From assembly GCA_028687575.1 (NCBI GenBank), contig JAQTZW010000003.1, positions 124,001-188,000 of the forward strand: a stretch of DNA of 64,000 nucleotides, in the 5' to 3' direction. Positions within the stretch are counted from its first letter, which is position 1. The number at the start of each line of letters is the position of its first letter. Shown one piece after another: positions 43,022 through 52,803 of the stretch. This DNA comes from Gallionella sp. Its GTDB lineage: Bacteria; Pseudomonadota; Gammaproteobacteria; Burkholderiales; Gallionellaceae. The notes below the pieces were generated by a model that was not told the origin of the DNA, searched no databases, and worked only from the letters and a program-made list of their open reading frames with translations. A program made the translations under genes and the position numbers.

Positions 43022-45168
43022 GACAGGGGGCGAGGCATCAAGCATCCAGTCGTGCCTTGTGGCGGGCGTGCTGGCTGCTGCTTGCCTGCCTTTTTGCCGC
43101 GCCGCTGGCGTGGGCCGGCGAGATACCCACTTTCGATCAGGTGAAGGCCGACTACCGGCCTTCCGATGTGGCGCTGCTGGACCGCCACGGTGAGGTCATC
43201 CACCGGCTGCGCGTGGACCTGCACGTGCGGCGGTTGGAATGGGTGGCGCTGGCGGACATCTCGCCCGCGCTGATCGCGGCGACGATACAGGCGGAAGACC
43301 GGCATTTCTACCAGCATGGCGGGGTGGACTGGCCGGCGCTGGCCAAGGTCGCGGTCGAGTCGCTGTTCGGCGACAAGCAGCGCGGGGCCAGCACGCTGAC
43401 CATGCAGTTGGCCGCGATGCTGGATCCCGCGCTAAAGCCGAAACGCTACCAGCGCAGCTATGCGCAGAAATGGAGCCAGATCAACGCCGCCTCGGAGCTG
43501 GAGCAACACTGGAGCAAGGCGCAGATCATCGAGGCGTATTTCAATCTGGCGTTCTTCCGGGGCGAGTTGCACGGCGTGGGCGCGGCGGCAGCCGGCCTGT
43601 TCAAAAAGCGTCCCGACGGGCTGGACGAGGCCGAATCGTTTCTGCTGGCCAGCCTGCTGCGCGGGCCGAATGCGGCGGTGGCGCAAGTGGCGAGCCGTGC
43701 CTGCCGGTTGGCGGCGGACATGGCATCAGGAACCGCTTGTCCTGAGATCCGCGCCCGCGCGGAAACCACACTGGACAAAATCTTCATCGAGCCGGATGTG
43801 GCGCTGGGCGCGCAGGTCGCGCGCCGCCTGTTGCGCGGCGACAGGCCGGTGATTTCCACGCTGGATGCCGCCACGCAGCGGATGGCAGGCGAGGTGCTGT
43901 TCGCCCAGTTGCGCCAGCTGGATGGCCGGCAGGTGCAGGAGGGCGCGGTGCTGGTGGCGGATAACCGCACAGGCGAGGTGCTGGCTTATGTCAGCGGCGG
44001 CCCGGACAGCCCTGCCTATTACGTGGACGGCGTGGAGGCACAGCGTCAGGCGGGTTCCACACTGAAGCCTTTTTTGTACGGGCTGGCGCTGGAGCATCGC
44101 CTGTTGACTGCCGCCTCGCTGATCGAGGATGCGCCCGCCAACCTGTCCACGCCGAACGGCCTGTACGTGCCGCAGAACTATGACCACGACTTCAAGGGCA
44201 TGGTCAGCGTCAGGACGGCGCTGGGCGGCTCGTTGAACGTGCCGGCGGTCAAGACGCTGATGCTGGTCGGCGCGGAGGCGTTCGTCGAACGGCTGCGCGA
44301 TCTGGGCTTTGCCGGGTTGACCGAGGACGGCGAATTCTACGGCTATTCGCTGGCGCTGGGATCGGCGGAGGTGTCGCTGTGGCAACTGGTGAACGCCTAC
44401 CGCACGCTGGCCAACGGCGGGCGCTACAGCGAGTTGGCGCTGCTGCCCGGCAGCGCTGCCGGCAAACGCGGCGGATCGCGGCAGGTGGCCGATGCGGCGG
44501 CCGCTTTCGTGGTGTCGGACATACTCGCAGACCGGGGCGCGCGCGCCGTCACCTTCGGGCTGGAGAACCCGCTGGCGACGCGCTACTGGAGCGCGGTCAA
44601 GACCGGCACCAGCAAGGACATGCGCGACAACTGGTGCATAGGCTATTCGGCACGCTACACCGTGGGCGTGTGGGTCGGCAATTACAACGGCGAGCCGATG
44701 CACGACGTTTCCGGCATCACCGGGGCGACCCCGGTGTGGTTGCAGGTGATGAATCACCTGAACGCCGCCGAAGCCGGCCTGCGCCGCCCGCCGCCTTCGG
44801 GCGTGGTGGCGCGCGACGTGAGTTTCGAACCGGCCTATGAGCCACCAAGACACGAGTGGTTCCTGGCCGGCACCGAGACCGCGCTGGTCAGCGCCGTGCC
44901 TGCCGGCGGCGGCTTCCCGCGCATCAGCTACCCGGGCGACGGCGAGATCATCGCGCTGGACCCCGACATCCCGGATGACAACCAGCGGGTGTTCTTCGAG
45001 ATGTCGCCGCATGACGCCACGATGCGCTGGAATCTGGACGGCGAAACGGTGGAAGGCGGCTGGCTGCCGGTGGCCGGCTCCCACCTGTTGGTGTTGCTGG
45101 ACGGCGAAGCGCGCGAACTGGACCGCGTGCGCTTCGTGGTGCGCGGGCGGAAAACGGCTGCGCCGTAA
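43018..45168 (+). CDS. pbpC: Penicillin-binding protein 1C
   Basis: A 716-residue bifunctional peptidoglycan synthase. An N-terminal membrane segment (about 14-31) is followed by the GT51 glycosyltransferase domain, with the catalytic Glu in QAEDRHFYQHGGVDW (about residue 92) and RGASTLTMQLAAML. The transpeptidase domain has the STLK active-site motif at about residue 347 and KTGTS near 527. The C-terminal BiPBP_C domain starts near 625. It begins with a GTG in the overlap GTGA with the alpha-2-macroglobulin stop. The yfhM-pbpC pairing is a known one in which the trap is thought to protect the envelope when peptidoglycan is breached. Confidence 0.95.
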   Translation: MRQGARHQASSRALWRACWLLLACLFAAPLAWAGEIPTFDQVKADYRPSDVALLDRHGEVIHRLRVDLHVRRLEWVALADISPALIAATIQAEDRHFYQHGGVDWPALAKVAVESLFGDKQRGASTLTMQLAAMLDPALKPKRYQRSYAQKWSQINAASELEQHWSKAQIIEAYFNLAFFRGELHGVGAAAAGLFKKRPDGLDEAESFLLASLLRGPNAAVAQVASRACRLAADMASGTACPEIRARAETTLDKIFIEPDVALGAQVARRLLRGDRPVISTLDAATQRMAGEVLFAQLRQLDGRQVQEGAVLVADNRTGEVLAYVSGGPDSPAYYVDGVEAQRQAGSTLKPFLYGLALEHRLLTAASLIEDAPANLSTPNGLYVPQNYDHDFKGMVSVRTALGGSLNVPAVKTLMLVGAEAFVERLRDLGFAGLTEDGEFYGYSLALGSAEVSLWQLVNAYRTLANGGRYSELALLPGSAAGKRGGSRQVADAAAAFVVSDILADRGARAVTFGLENPLATRYWSAVKTGTSKDMRDNWCIGYSARYTVGVWVGNYNGEPMHDVSGITGATPVWLQVMNHLNAAEAGLRRPPPSGVVARDVSFEPAYEPPRHEWFLAGTETALVSAVPAGGGFPRISYPGDGEIIALDPDIPDDNQRVFFEMSPHDATMRWNLDGETVEGGWLPVAGSHLLVLLDGEARELDRVRFVVRGRKTAAP

Positions 45169-45201
45169 TCACACCCTGAAGCGGGCGGGATTGGGTGTCC
45201 C

Positions 45202-46449
45202 TCAGACTCTTTCCAGCACGGCGGCGAAGAAGCCGTCGGTGGCGTGCAGTTGGGGGCGCAGTTCCAGGTAGTCGCCCATCTCCAGCGGGATCTTCTGCTG
45301 CTGCAAAATCTCGCCTGCCGGTAGCAGCACGAAATCGGGGTGGGCGGCCAGGAAGGCCTGCACGATCTGTTGGTTTTCTTCGGGCAGGATGCTGCAGGTC
45401 GCATAGACCAGTCGCCCGCCCTTTTTCAGCAGGCGGCTGGCAGAGTTCAGGATGGCGGTCTGTTTCTGGTTCAGTTCCACGATGCTCTGCGGCGACTGGC
45501 GGAATTTCAGGTCGGGGTTGCGGCGCAGCGTGCCCAGCCCGCTGCATGGCGCGTCCACCAGTACGCGGTCTATCTTGCCGGCCAGCCGCTTCACCTTGAG
45601 GTCGTTCTCGTGGGCGATCAGCATCGGCTGGATGTTGGACGCGCCCGATCGTTTCAGGCGCGGCTTGAGGTTGGCCAGGCGCTTTTCGGAGACATCCAGC
45701 GCGTACAAGCGGCCCTGCGAATTCATCTGTGCGGCCAGCATCAGCGTCTTGCCGCCCGCGCCGGCGCAGAAATCCACCACCATATCGTTGCGGCGGGGGG
45801 CGAGCAGGTAGCCCAGCAACTGGCTGCCCTCGTCCTGCACCTCGACTTTGCCCTCGGTGAACAGCGCGTCCTTGTTCAGCGGCACTTTTTCCTTCATGCG
45901 GATGCCGATGGGCGAATAGGGCGTGGCGACCGCTTCCAGTTTTTGCGCGTGCAGCTGTTGCAGCACTTCGTCGCGTTTGGCCAGCAGCGTGTTGACGCGG
46001 ATGTCCAGCGGCGCGCCCTGCTGCATCGCAGTGCCCAGTGCCAGGATTTCGTCGTCCGAATACGAGCGGCGCATGATCTCGATCAGCCAGGCGGGCAGTT
46101 CGGCCTGTACCGGTAGTTCGGTGGGCTTGTAGCCCTTGACCGTCGCCAACCATTCCTTTTCGTCGCGCTTCAGTACCGGCTCGATCTCGCGCAGGTTGTA
46201 GCCGCCGAACCTGACCAGAAAGGCCAGCGCCATACGGCGCGGCGTGGGGTTGCCGGCACAGGTCTGTTCCAGCAGCAGGCGGTGGCGCAACACGCCAAAC
46301 ACCGTCTCGGCGACCAGCGCGCGCTCGTTCGAGCCCAGCTTTTCGTCCTTGAAGAAATAGCGCAGCGTGGTGTCGGCAGGATGCGCCAGCGGCAGGATGG
46401 TGCGCAGCGCCAGTGTGGCAAGTTCCAGTCGGTATTCAGTAATCAGCAT
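45202..46449 (-). CDS. RsmB/NOP-family RNA (cytosine-5) methyltransferase
   Basis: A 415-residue SAM-dependent RNA methyltransferase. An N-terminal NusB-like helical domain (about 1-130) precedes the Rossmann methyltransferase. SAM motif I is VVDFCAGAGGKTLMLAA, motif IV with the catalytic Cys-adjacent sequence is RVLVDAPCSGLGTLRRNPD, and motif VI is LVYATCSILPEENQQIV with the nucleophile Cys. It methylates C5 of cytosine in rRNA or tRNA; the exact site is uncertain, and betaproteobacteria usually carry a separate canonical RsmB, so no symbol is given. It lies convergent with pbpC, 33 bases apart. Confidence 0.85.
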   Translation of the reverse strand: MLITEYRLELATLALRTILPLAHPADTTLRYFFKDEKLGSNERALVAETVFGVLRHRLLLEQTCAGNPTPRRMALAFLVRFGGYNLREIEPVLKRDEKEWLATVKGYKPTELPVQAELPAWLIEIMRRSYSDDEILALGTAMQQGAPLDIRVNTLLAKRDEVLQQLHAQKLEAVATPYSPIGIRMKEKVPLNKDALFTEGKVEVQDEGSQLLGYLLAPRRNDMVVDFCAGAGGKTLMLAAQMNSQGRLYALDVSEKRLANLKPRLKRSGASNIQPMLIAHENDLKVKRLAGKIDRVLVDAPCSGLGTLRRNPDLKFRQSPQSIVELNQKQTAILNSASRLLKKGGRLVYATCSILPEENQQIVQAFLAAHPDFVLLPAGEILQQQKIPLEMGDYLELRPQLHATDGFFAAVLERV

Positions 46450-46515
46450 GGCAAGGTCGGGATAGAAAATTCAGGCGCGGATTCTAACAGGATTCCCCCG
46501 CCCCCGCCCCAGCCC

Positions 46516-47532
46516 TCAATCCGGCGAGACGCGGATGTCGGTCACCACCATCTGGCCGGCGACATCGCCGTTGCGGTCTATCTGTACGATCTTGACCGGC
46601 AGCAGGCGGTATTCCAATCCCAGCCAAACTTCCAGCCCTTCCTCGCCGGGCGCGTGTATTTTGCGCAGCGGCAGCGCGCGCAGCTTGCCGTTGCGGGTCA
46701 GCACCGAACCTTCCTGGCCGACTTCCAGCTGGTATTTTTCCAGTTTTTTGCCGTTGCTGATGTACATCGTCAGCACAGGCTGGTCGAGCGGCGATTGCGA
46801 AAGTTGGTACAAAAAACTGAGCATGTCCTGCGCTTGGTCCGGCAGCGCGGTTTGGTTGCCGCTGGAGAATGACAGCAGCCTGTTCGGCCAATCGAAGTGG
46901 GCTGTCAGCGTCTGGCTATTGTCATCGTTTACCTTGCCCTCGTTGTAGGTTTCGGGGCGTAGGCCGGACGCATCCAGCGTGCCGCTGCTGTGTTGCTCCA
47001 TCACGAAGGTCTTGAACAGCCGTGCAAGGCCTATGGTCTGCATGCTGACTTGCAGGGTGTAGTGGCCATTGTCGCTAATCTCCAGCTTTTGACGCGCTTC
47101 GCCGACGGTAAGGTCTTGGCCTTTGTAGACACTGAAAGTCAATTGCGCCTGCCGTGGCAAGGGGTGGGGAGGCGGCTCGGCGGCTGGCGTTGTGGCTGCT
47201 TGCACGTCAACAGGAGGTGGCTCGGGTGACGGCGGGGATGGGGCAGAAGGCGGCACACCAGGCTCGGGGCCGGCGAGCGCGATGGGCGCTGCTTCAGGCG
47301 GTTGGGTCGGAGTGTGTTGCGGCTTGCCTGGATGGTGTTTCGGTGGTGGCTTGGGCGTGACGGGCTGGATTTTCGGTAGCGGTTCGAGCTTGGCCTGCAA
47401 CGGTGGCAAGGTGGGTTCCACGGGGGGCAGTTCGACCAGTTTTGGCCCAAACATCAGTGCGGTGTGGAGTAGCAGGGATAGACCGATGGCGAGGGCTATT
47501 CGGCCACGGGCGGTTTCGGGTAGCAAGTTCAC
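46516..47532 (-). CDS. DUF3108 protein with a TonB-like Pro-rich N terminus
   Basis: A 338-residue protein with an N-terminal membrane anchor (IALAIGLSLLLHTALMFGP), a long Pro/Lys/Glu-rich spacer (about residues 35-125) that resembles TonB, then a DUF3108 domain (about 130-338). The domain starts QLTFSVYKGQDLTVGEARQK and continues TYNEGKVNDDNSQTLTAHFDW. The spacer could let the domain reach across the periplasm, but the C-terminal domain is not TonB. The neighbouring gene encodes a paralogue with a signal peptide and only the DUF3108 domain. Function is unknown; it is adjacent to purN in a leftward run. Confidence 0.8.
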   Translation of the reverse strand: MNLLPETARGRIALAIGLSLLLHTALMFGPKLVELPPVEPTLPPLQAKLEPLPKIQPVTPKPPPKHHPGKPQHTPTQPPEAAPIALAGPEPGVPPSAPSPPSPEPPPVDVQAATTPAAEPPPHPLPRQAQLTFSVYKGQDLTVGEARQKLEISDNGHYTLQVSMQTIGLARLFKTFVMEQHSSGTLDASGLRPETYNEGKVNDDNSQTLTAHFDWPNRLLSFSSGNQTALPDQAQDMLSFLYQLSQSPLDQPVLTMYISNGKKLEKYQLEVGQEGSVLTRNGKLRALPLRKIHAPGEEGLEVWLGLEYRLLPVKIVQIDRNGDVAGQMVVTDIRVSPD

Positions 47533-48230
47533 GGTGCACGGGTCACGCTACTCAGCACTTGGGTGAACTGGTCGCCATGCGCATCGGTGATGACCATCTT
47601 GCCGGGCAGGTTGTAATGGCGTGCGGATAGCCAGAGTTCGGTGCGGTTTTCGCCGGCTTTACCTTGATTGTCTAGATAAAGCGTGTCCAATTGTCCGGCG
47701 GGCGAGTCCAAATTTTTACGCGAGCCGATTACATAACGGTAGACATCCAATTTGCTGCCGTTGGTCATCGGGAATTCCACCGTGCCGCCAGTTTTCAACG
47801 TCAGAAAAAAGAACTGATACATGGCACTCAACCGATCCTGCGTGCCTTCTGGCAATTCGATCCGGCTGCGCAGGGCGGCGTTGGTCAGCGTGAGTTGCCG
47901 GGCAGTCCAGTCGAATTCGGCACTGACATCTTTGCTGGGGTCGCCTTCACGCCGGCTATCGAAATGCAAAGGGCGCAGTCCGTGCTTTTCTACCAGCCCG
48001 TTACTGCGCATCAAGACTTTCTGCGGTTTGAAAAGTGCCAGCAGTCCGACCGGTGTGGTGGTACTGGTCAGCGTGTAGTGGTTGCCATCGCGTTGGTAGG
48101 TCTCGTCTATCACGCCGATCTGAATGCCCCGGCTGAACACCTGATAGCTGGCCTTGATGCTGGTGGGCGGGGCTGCCCATGCCTGAGCGCTCAGTGCCAG
48201 CCAGATCGCGAACAGGGTGAGCTGTTTCAT
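47529..48230 (-). CDS. DUF3108 domain-containing periplasmic protein
   Basis: A 233-residue protein with a signal peptide (TLFAIWLALSAQAWA) followed by a full-length DUF3108 domain: SYQVFSRGIQIGVIDETYQR, LRPLHFDSRREGDPSKDVSA and NLPGKMVITDAHGDQF. It is predicted to be a periplasmic beta-rich protein of unknown function. It overlaps its paralogue downstream by four bases and lies three bases after purN, so all belong to one transcript. Co-location with purine genes is probably historical rather than functional. Confidence 0.85.
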   Translation of the reverse strand: MKQLTLFAIWLALSAQAWAAPPTSIKASYQVFSRGIQIGVIDETYQRDGNHYTLTSTTTPVGLLALFKPQKVLMRSNGLVEKHGLRPLHFDSRREGDPSKDVSAEFDWTARQLTLTNAALRSRIELPEGTQDRLSAMYQFFFLTLKTGGTVEFPMTNGSKLDVYRYVIGSRKNLDSPAGQLDTLYLDNQGKAGENRTELWLSARHYNLPGKMVITDAHGDQFTQVLSSVTRAP

Positions 48231-48233
48231 GGC

Positions 48234-48872
48234 TTATTCCAAGGCAGGGGAAATCAGCGCAAAGCCGGGTTGTTTGCGGCGGTGGTTGATGACTTTGCCG
48301 TTGCTGGCCAGTTCGACATGGCCGGCACACAGCCAGCGCAGCACTTGCGGGAAAATGCGGTGTTCTTCGCGTAGCACGCGAGCCGCCAGCGTGGCTTCCG
48401 TGTCATCCTGCATCACCGGCACGGCGGCCTGGATGATGATGGGGCCGTGATCCAGCGCCGGTGTGACGAAATGCACCGTGCAGCCGTGGATTTTGACACC
48501 TTCCTTGATGGCACGCGCATGGGTGTGCAGGCCGGTGAAGGAGGGCAGCAGGGACGGATGGATGTTGATCAGTCTGCCGGGATAATGGTTCACGAAGCTG
48601 TCGGTCAGGATGCGCATGAAGCCCGCCAGTACCACGAAATCCGGCTGGTAACTGTCTATCACTTTCGCCAGTTCAGCATCGAAACTCTCGCGGTCGGGAT
48701 GGCTGCGATGTTCGACCACATGGGTGGGAATGCAGTGACTCTGCGCGACAGCCAAGCCGCCGACATTCGGACGGTTGCTGATGACCGCCGCAACGCGGCA
48801 GTTCAGTTTGGCATTCAGCAACACCTCCATGTTGCTGCCGCGCCCCGAGATGAGGATGACGATTTTTTTCAT
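48234..48872 (-). CDS. purN: Phosphoribosylglycinamide formyltransferase
   Basis: A 212-residue GART enzyme that transfers a formyl group from 10-formyl-THF to GAR in purine synthesis. It shows IVILISGRGSNMEVLL at the N terminus, DFVVLAGFMRILTDSFVNHY, and the catalytic INIHPSLLPSFTGLHTH with His and Asn, followed by GCTVHFVTPALDHGPII carrying the catalytic Asp. Length is typical. It lies downstream of purM on the same strand with an 82-base gap. Confidence 0.97.
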   Translation of the reverse strand: MKKIVILISGRGSNMEVLLNAKLNCRVAAVISNRPNVGGLAVAQSHCIPTHVVEHRSHPDRESFDAELAKVIDSYQPDFVVLAGFMRILTDSFVNHYPGRLINIHPSLLPSFTGLHTHARAIKEGVKIHGCTVHFVTPALDHGPIIIQAAVPVMQDDTEATLAARVLREEHRIFPQVLRWLCAGHVELASNGKVINHRRKQPGFALISPALE

Positions 48873-48954
48873 GGTGCTCTCAAAGTGCTTCGATCAGGAG
48901 CGCGGCGTGATGCCGCTCGTGGGAATCGCGCAGACTCGGCTGCGCGTTCCGGCG

Positions 48955-50010
<1,056 letters not shown>

Positions 50011-50072
50011 GTTGAGTTCTCGCTTTCTTCAGGATAAAGTGCCGGACAATTTTGTCGCGGATTTTACCTTAA

Positions 50073-51128
50073 ATGAATTCTTCCCGCTTTGTTGCCATTC
50101 AGTGGCTGTTGTTCACGCTGCTGGCAGGGATGCTGTTCTATCTGCTCGCGCCCATACTCACGCCGTTTGTCGCGGCGGCCATTCTGGCCTATATCTGCAA
50201 TCCGCTGGTGCAGTGGCTGGGCGGGAAGAAGGTGTCGCGCACTACGGCTGTGCTGCTGGTGATGGCAGGCGGTTTGCTGTTGTGCGCCGGTTTGCTGTTG
50301 ATCATGTTGCCGCTGATGTTCCGTGAGACGAACCAGTTCATGCTGCGTTTGCCAGACTGGGTGGAGGCGGCGCGCTCGTATCTCGAACCACTGTTCTACC
50401 AGTGGTTCGGCGTGGCAGTGGAATGGGATGTTGAGGCACTGAAGGGGGTCTTGATGAGTCACTGGCAGAGCGCCGGCAAGGTCGCCAGCCAGTTATTGCC
50501 CTGGCTGGGCGGCAAGGGCGGGGCGTTGCTGGATAATTTGGTCAGCCTGATGCTGGTGCCGGTGGCGATGTTCTATTTGCTGCGTGACTGGGATGGCCTG
50601 ATTGCCCGGCTGGACGGGCTGATCCCGCGCCATCTGCACGACAAGGTGCGCGAAGTGGCGGGCGAGGTGGATGGTGTGCTGGCGGAGTTTCTGCGCGGCC
50701 AGATTTCGGTGATGTTGCTGATGAGCGTTTATTACAGCGTGACGCTATGGGCGGTCGGGCTGGAATTTGCACTGCCCATCGGTATCGTCGCGGGGATGCT
50801 GGTATTCATCCCCTATCTGGGTATGGTCACTGGCCTGCTGCTGGCCACGCTGGTAGCAGTGATGCAATTTGGTGAATTGTCTGGGCTATTGTGGGTGTGG
50901 GCTGCGTTCGGCGCAGGGCAACTGATTGAAGGTATGCTGGTCACGCCTTGGCTGGTGGGCGACCGTATCGGCCTGCATCCGCTGGCGGTGATTTTTGCCT
51001 TGCTGGCGTTTGGTCAGTTGTTCGGTTTTTTCGGTATCCTGCTGGCACTGCCGCTTTCTGCCGCGTTGCTGGTCGGTCTGCGACACATCGTCAAGTGGTA
51101 TCTGTCCAGCAATATGTACCTTAAATGA
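50073..51128 (+). CDS. AI-2E family transporter (PerM-like)
   Basis: A 351-residue inner-membrane protein of the AI-2E/PerM family with about eight membrane segments. These include WLLFTLLAGMLFYLLAPIL near the N terminus, VSLMLVPVAMFYLLRDWDG, and the C-terminal VIFALLAFGQLFGFFGILLALP and SAALLVGLRHIVKWYL. Substrates of this family are mostly unproven. It overlaps hda by four bases. The order purM (divergent), PerM-like, hda is a common betaproteobacterial arrangement. Confidence 0.88.
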   Translation: MNSSRFVAIQWLLFTLLAGMLFYLLAPILTPFVAAAILAYICNPLVQWLGGKKVSRTTAVLLVMAGGLLLCAGLLLIMLPLMFRETNQFMLRLPDWVEAARSYLEPLFYQWFGVAVEWDVEALKGVLMSHWQSAGKVASQLLPWLGGKGGALLDNLVSLMLVPVAMFYLLRDWDGLIARLDGLIPRHLHDKVREVAGEVDGVLAEFLRGQISVMLLMSVYYSVTLWAVGLEFALPIGIVAGMLVFIPYLGMVTGLLLATLVAVMQFGELSGLLWVWAAFGAGQLIEGMLVTPWLVGDRIGLHPLAVIFALLAFGQLFGFFGILLALPLSAALLVGLRHIVKWYLSSNMYLK

Positions 51129-51793
51129 TGAGTCAACTATTGCTCGACATCACGCCGGACTGGTGGCCGACATTCGATAATTTCGTCGCGGGCAGGAATG
51201 ATGAGTTGCTGGCAGCGCTGCATCAGGCGCTGGCTGGGACCGGCAAGGACCGCTGCATCTATCTCTGGGGAGAGACCGGCAGCGGCAAGAGTCATCTGCT
51301 GCAAGCCTGTGTCAGTGTGGCACAGAACGCGCACCATCAGGCTATTTATGCGAATGGCGTGGTACCTGAGCCGCAGTCTGTGGTGGCGGTAGATGATGTG
51401 GAACAGCTGGATGCGGACGCTCAGATTGCGCTGTTCGCGCTGTATAACCGGATGCGCGAGGGCGGCGGGGTGCTGCTGGTATGCGGCAGGCAGCCGCCGC
51501 AGCATCTGGCGGTGCGCGAAGACCTGCGCACCCGGCTAGGCTGGGGATTGGTATATCAGGTGCATGGCCTGAACGACGAGGAAAAGGGACAGGCGCTATC
51601 GCGTCACGCGCAAACGCGTGGCTTTACCCTCAGTTACGAACTTTTGCAGTATCTGTTGCGCCATGGCCGGCGCGACCTGCCCAGCTTGCTGGCGGTACTG
51701 GACGCGCTGGATACGCATTCCCTGCGATTGCACCGCACGCCCTCCGTGCCGCTGCTCAAGGAAGTTTTGCAACAATCATTGGAGTTAACGTGA
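51125..51793 (+). CDS. hda: DnaA regulatory inactivator Hda
   Basis: A 222-residue DnaA-like AAA+ protein without a DNA-binding domain. With the sliding clamp it promotes hydrolysis of DnaA-bound ATP to prevent re-initiation. It has an N-terminal clamp-binding-type QLLLDI, Walker A WGETGSGKSHLLQA, Walker B VVAVDDVEQL and the sensor region RTRLGWGLVYQV. Length matches Hda rather than full DnaA. It overlaps the permease stop upstream and the HAD phosphatase start downstream. Confidence 0.93.
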   Translation: MMSQLLLDITPDWWPTFDNFVAGRNDELLAALHQALAGTGKDRCIYLWGETGSGKSHLLQACVSVAQNAHHQAIYANGVVPEPQSVVAVDDVEQLDADAQIALFALYNRMREGGGVLLVCGRQPPQHLAVREDLRTRLGWGLVYQVHGLNDEEKGQALSRHAQTRGFTLSYELLQYLLRHGRRDLPSLLAVLDALDTHSLRLHRTPSVPLLKEVLQQSLELT

Positions 51794-52452
51794 AATTAGC
51801 CTTATTCGATCTGGACAACACCCTGCTCAACGGCGACAGCGATTTCGAGTGGTCGCAATTTTTGATACGCATCGGCATCCTCGACCGCGAGTTGTTCGAG
51901 GTGAAAAATCAGACCTTTTATGATCAGTACAAGGCCGGTACGCTGGACATCCACGCGTTTCTCGATTTTCAGCTGAAACCCCTGTCACGTCATGCCCGCA
52001 GCACGTTGGATATGTGGCACGAGCAGTTCATGCGCGAGAGCGTCATGCCGATGATCACGCAACCGGCGCGCGAGCTGGTGCAGCAACACCGAGATGCCGG
52101 CGATGTGTGTGTCATCATTACCGCCACCAATAGTTTTGTGACCGGACCCATCGCACGGCAATTCGGCATTGAACACTTGATTGCCACCGACCCGGAACAC
52201 CAGGATGGCGAATTCACTGGTCGCGTGGCCGGCGTGCCGTGCTTCCGCGAGGGCAAGATCACTCGTCTGAATAACTGGCTGGCGGAACATGACTGGACGC
52301 TGGCCAGTTTCGAGGACAGCACGTTCTACAGCGATTCCCTCAACGATTTGCCGCTGATGAACTGCGTGCAGCATCCGGTCGCCGCCAACCCCGATGCGAC
52401 ATTGCGCGCCCATGCCGAACAGCACGGCTGGCCTGTCATCGCGTTGCGTTGA
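51790..52452 (+). CDS. HAD-IB family phosphatase (SerB-like)
   Basis: A 220-residue HAD hydrolase of subfamily IB. Motif I is LALFDLDNTLLNGDSD with the nucleophile Asp, motif II is CVIITATNSFV, motif III is the Lys in FREGKITRLN, and motif IV is FYSDSLNDLPLM. It probably dephosphorylates a small phospho-metabolite such as phosphoserine or a histidinol-phosphate-like compound; specificity cannot be read from sequence. The GTG start at 51790 overlaps the hda stop (GTGA). The open frame reaching upstream over hda is spurious. Confidence 0.9.
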   Translation: MKLALFDLDNTLLNGDSDFEWSQFLIRIGILDRELFEVKNQTFYDQYKAGTLDIHAFLDFQLKPLSRHARSTLDMWHEQFMRESVMPMITQPARELVQQHRDAGDVCVIITATNSFVTGPIARQFGIEHLIATDPEHQDGEFTGRVAGVPCFREGKITRLNNWLAEHDWTLASFEDSTFYSDSLNDLPLMNCVQHPVAANPDATLRAHAEQHGWPVIALR

Positions 52453-52461
52453 GGATATAAT
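52433..52461 (+). promoter_or_regulatory. Candidate sigma-70 promoter before a small ORF
   Basis: CTGTCA (4 of 6 to the -35 consensus) and a perfect TATAAT at 52456-52461, separated by 17 bases. It overlaps the end of the HAD gene and would start transcription near 52468, just upstream of the small ORF. Confidence 0.4.
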
Positions 52462-52491
52462 CGCGGCGGTAGCTTTGATGTCTGATGGTGC

Positions 52492-52743
52492 GTGCTAAAG
52501 AAATTTGCTTTTCCGCCGAATAATCATGACACTGGGGTCAGTTATGGAAAGGGTGCTGGGGTGAGACCGGAAAAACATATAGGCTTTGACAAGGCTGTGC
52601 ATGACGCACTGGTAGAGGCGCGCGGCAAGAAGTTCAATAACGCAGAGGACAGGATCAAGGCGCTGGAGCACAAACTGGAGACTTGCAGGCTGTCGCCCGC
52701 CGAAGTCGCCGAGATCCAGAAGCAGCTGAAGTCGTTGCGCTGA
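52492..52743 (+). CDS. Small helical protein of unknown function
   Basis: An open frame of 83 codons from a GTG at 52492, or 60 codons from a second GTG at 52561 that is preceded by a GGAAAGGG. The C-terminal 50 residues are charged and predicted helical (RIKALEHKLETCRLSPAEVA), like a short coiled coil; the N-terminal 23 residues look less protein-like, so the inner start is favoured. I recognise no family. It has its own likely promoter and lies convergent with the sigma-54 regulator gene. Confidence 0.5.
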   Translation: MLKKFAFPPNNHDTGVSYGKGAGVRPEKHIGFDKAVHDALVEARGKKFNNAEDRIKALEHKLETCRLSPAEVAEIQKQLKSLR

Positions 52744-52803
52744 ATCCGTTCTACTTCGCTAACGTCTGGGGCGGACAGTCTTGTTCGCATCCGGTCGGAC
52801 GCA

